A stretch of DNA of 64,000 bases from NCBI GenBank assembly GCA_903840165.1, contig CAIMEY010000043.1, positions 1 to 64,000 on the forward strand. Direction: 5' to 3'. The notes beneath the pieces were generated by a model. That model made no database searches. It saw nothing but the letters and a program-made list of their open reading frames with translations, and was not told the origin of the DNA. Within the stretch, counting starts at the first letter, position 1, and every line of letters begins with the position of its first letter. The position numbers were made by a program, and so were the translations under genes. This document shows, one piece after another, positions 62,150 to 64,000 of this stretch. This DNA is from an uncultured Myxococcales bacterium. Its GTDB lineage: Bacteria > Myxococcota_A > UBA9042.

Positions 62150-63960
62150 CGCCAGCCTCCCCACAGCGCGATCAGGGCCGCGGCACCAAATACGGCGTAT
62201 AGATAGTCTTGCACATTGCCCGTTTGCAGCGTGCGCACTCGCTGACCGCTCCACATGAACAGCCAGCCTAAGAAGTTCATCAAGCCATCGATGATGTATC
62301 GGTCAAACCAAGCAATTGCGCGGGCTAGGCCCATGCCGAGCTTGCTGTACGAGAGGGCCCACAAGTCATCCACCGTCGAACCGTTGGCGATGCGCGCAAT
62401 CGGCGCAAAGGCCCGCGGCAAGGCTTGCAAAAGTCCCATGCCGTAGATGAGCCACCCTAGGGCAATACCCCCCAAACCAAGCGCAATTGTGACCATACCG
62501 ATGGTGTCGAGGTGAAAGGCGTAGCTGCGGCCGTAGAGCTTGGACATCGGCCCCGCTAGCCAACCGAGGCCAATGGCCGGAACCAGCAGGATGAGCAGCG
62601 GAATCGTCATCGAAGGGCCAGGGCCATGGGCGTGCTCGGCGGCGTGGGAAGGCTTGCCGAAGAAGGCCTTCACCACCGTCCGCGTCATGTAAAACGCCGT
62701 CAGCCCGGCGGTGGCCATGAGCAGGCCCAGGGCCAGTGGATTGCCGCTTTCATGCACGGCTTCCAGAATCAAATCCTTGCTGTAGAAGCCCGACAGCCCG
62801 GGCAGGCCCGCCAGGGACAGCGAACCGATGACAAAGGCCACGGTCGTGAACTTGAGCTTGCGCCATAGGCCGCCCATGTCACTGAGTTCATTGGAATGTA
62901 CTGCGTGAATGACCGCGCCGGCCGCCAAGAACAGCAAGGCCTTGAAAAAGGCGTGGGTCGTGAGGTGGAAGTAGCCGCCCATCAGCGACCCTGCACCCAA
63001 ACCTGAAATCATATAGCCAAGTTGCGAGCACGTGGAGTAGGCCAGGACCTTCTTGATGTCGGTCTGCACCATGGCGATCAAGGCAGCGAACAGGGCGGTG
63101 ATGGCGCCCAAATCTGTCATGAACAAGCGCACATGCGGCGCTGCGGCGAAGATCGGATCGGCGCGCACGATGAGGTAGACACCGGCCGCCACCATGGTAG
63201 CCGCGTGCAGCAAGGCCGACACGGGTGTGGGGCCTTGCATGGCGTCCGGAAGCCAGATATGCAGCGGAAACTGCGCGGATTTTCCCATTACGGCGATGAA
63301 GAGAAAGAGGGCTAGCCACTCGGCACCGCCCGCGGGCAGGGTCGCGTTCCAGGAGAAACTACCCGTCCAAGCGACCAAGGTGATGAGGGCAAGAATCAAG
63401 CCTGAATCCGCAAACTTGGTGACGACAAAGGCTTTGAGGGCTGCCTTGCCGGCGGCGGGTCGGGTAAACCAGAAGCCGATGAGCAAATAGCTTGTGGCGC
63501 CAACGAGTTCCCAGCCCAGGAATAACTGCATCAGGTCCGGGGCTAGCACCAGCAAGTTCATGCTGAAGAGGAACAGGGATTGGTACGCATAATAGCGGCC
63601 AAGGGCGGGTGCCGGCTCATCGCTGAGATAACCCAAGGAAAACAGCTGGACACAGCTGGCGACGATGGCGACCACCAGCAACATCGAGACCGAAATGCCA
63701 TCGAGGTGCACGCCGACTTGGCTCATGCTCTTGCCGCTCTGGGGCAGCCAAGAGGTCGTTAAATCAAGGACTTGCTTGGGATCGTGTAGCCAAGTGGCCG
63801 CAAGCCAACCGGCCGCGCTGAGGGCCAGCAGAGATCCAAGAATCGACAACAAAGCCGCGGGTTTGCCTGTGCGCCGGAGCTTTGGGACCACGGCGAGTAG
63901 CAGGGCCAGGGCAGCGGGCAGGCCAAGGGCGACCAGGGCAGCTGAAATAAGCGGATTCAT
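62146..63960 (-). CDS. nuoL: NADH-quinone oxidoreductase subunit L
   Basis: 604 residues, typical for NuoL (about 613). It is the distal antiporter-like subunit of complex I with the long lateral helix near the C-terminus. Landmarks are LFLGWELVGATSYLLIGFWF (Glu of helix 5), FVVTKFADSGL, FPLHIWLPDAMQGPTPVSAL and IKKVLAYSTCSQLGYMISGLG, all conserved in NuoL. The ATG at 63960 overlaps the stop of the upstream frame (nuoK) as ATGA, and its TGA overlaps the nuoM start in the same way. GGAG lies 11 bases upstream of the ATG, inside the upstream frame. Confidence 0.96.
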   Translation of the reverse strand: MNPLISAALVALGLPAALALLLAVVPKLRRTGKPAALLSILGSLLALSAAGWLAATWLHDPKQVLDLTTSWLPQSGKSMSQVGVHLDGISVSMLLVVAIVASCVQLFSLGYLSDEPAPALGRYYAYQSLFLFSMNLLVLAPDLMQLFLGWELVGATSYLLIGFWFTRPAAGKAALKAFVVTKFADSGLILALITLVAWTGSFSWNATLPAGGAEWLALFLFIAVMGKSAQFPLHIWLPDAMQGPTPVSALLHAATMVAAGVYLIVRADPIFAAAPHVRLFMTDLGAITALFAALIAMVQTDIKKVLAYSTCSQLGYMISGLGAGSLMGGYFHLTTHAFFKALLFLAAGAVIHAVHSNELSDMGGLWRKLKFTTVAFVIGSLSLAGLPGLSGFYSKDLILEAVHESGNPLALGLLMATAGLTAFYMTRTVVKAFFGKPSHAAEHAHGPGPSMTIPLLILLVPAIGLGWLAGPMSKLYGRSYAFHLDTIGMVTIALGLGGIALGWLIYGMGLLQALPRAFAPIARIANGSTVDDLWALSYSKLGMGLARAIAWFDRYIIDGLMNFLGWLFMWSGQRVRTLQTGNVQDYLYAVFGAAALIALWGGWR

Positions 63961-64000
63961 TGAGCAAGCTCCGTTGCTTGGTCGACCTGTACGTCGCCGC
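63957..64000 (-). CDS. nuoK: C-terminal end of NADH-quinone oxidoreductase subunit K (partial)
   Basis: The frame entering from the right edge reads GDVQVDQATELAQ and then TGA, whose last base is at 63957; the ATG of nuoL begins at 63960, giving an ATGA overlap. The acidic VDxA-x-EL ending resembles typical NuoK tails, and nuoK precedes nuoL in almost all complex I operons. Only 13 residues are visible. Confidence 0.6.
   Translation of the reverse strand, partial: GDVQVDQATELAQ

Noticed and set aside
1-64000. Prophage, integrative element or recent horizontal transfer
   Set aside because: No integrase, transposase, phage structural gene, attachment-site repeat or abrupt composition change was seen; the single tRNA has no duplicated 3' end nearby.

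Overview
The window is a GC-rich bacterial chromosome segment (roughly 60% G+C by eye), gene-dense, with no insertion sequence, phage gene or CRISPR array seen. The gene content points to a diderm of the Myxococcota/Bradymonadota type (former Deltaproteobacteria). Supporting signs are giant Cys/Asp-rich lipoproteins with C-DDGN-PCT repeats and MopE-like motifs, an Omp85 protein with many POTRA domains next to TamB, many lipoproteins, a PilZ protein, an HD-GYP regulator, and complex I genes. This placement is inference, since no rRNA or marker phylogeny was available.

Layout. 1-340: N-terminal part of a GTG-initiated multi-pass membrane protein that leaves the left edge (minus). 550-2202: double-PilZ protein (minus). 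2620-6284: beta-oxidation pair, a FadN-type hydroxyacyl-CoA dehydrogenase/enoyl-CoA hydratase and a thiolase (minus). 6586-11107 (plus): envelope cluster with two paralogous small barrel-like proteins, a lipoprotein, a polyhydroxyalkanoate-system family protein, a secreted repeat/barrel-like protein and a MoxR ATPase coupled to it. 11249-14482 (minus): TPR-like membrane protein, a fold-type II PLP enzyme and a secreted protein. 14575-18950 (plus): MiaE and a 1235-residue alpha-2-macroglobulin-like protein without a thioester. 19012-20472 (minus): L,D-transpeptidase. 21143-24351 (plus): VWA lipoprotein, tRNA-Pro(CGG) with its terminator, and an RluA-type pseudouridine synthase. 24465-26045 (minus): HD-GYP response regulator. 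26453-29609 (plus): M1 aminopeptidase fused to HEAT repeats, with a membrane-anchored thioredoxin-like protein. 29606-37725 (minus): TamB-TamA operon. 38025-47704: two divergent Cys-rich lipoproteins, one of 2466 residues. 47942-48916 (minus): unrecognised protein. 49107-52949 (plus): RluD-type synthase, atypical SDR, prepilin peptidase and histidine kinase. 53225-58947 (plus): yajC-secD-secF and recJ. 59079-64000 (minus): nuoK(end)-nuoL-nuoM-nuoN.

How it fits together. Much of the window serves the envelope: Sec export (YajC/SecDF), outer-membrane assembly or lipid transport (TamA/TamB), peptidoglycan cross-linking (YkuD), prepilin processing, disulfide or thiol handling (TlpA-like), and a set of secreted or surface lipoproteins that depend on those machines. 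The most unusual part is the divergent pair of Cys-rich lipoproteins. The larger is a mosaic of three Cys-module types followed by three beta-rich C-terminal units.

Limits. Calls rest on motif recognition by eye without database searches. Starts were chosen by ribosome-binding sites where visible; GTG/TTG starts are flagged.
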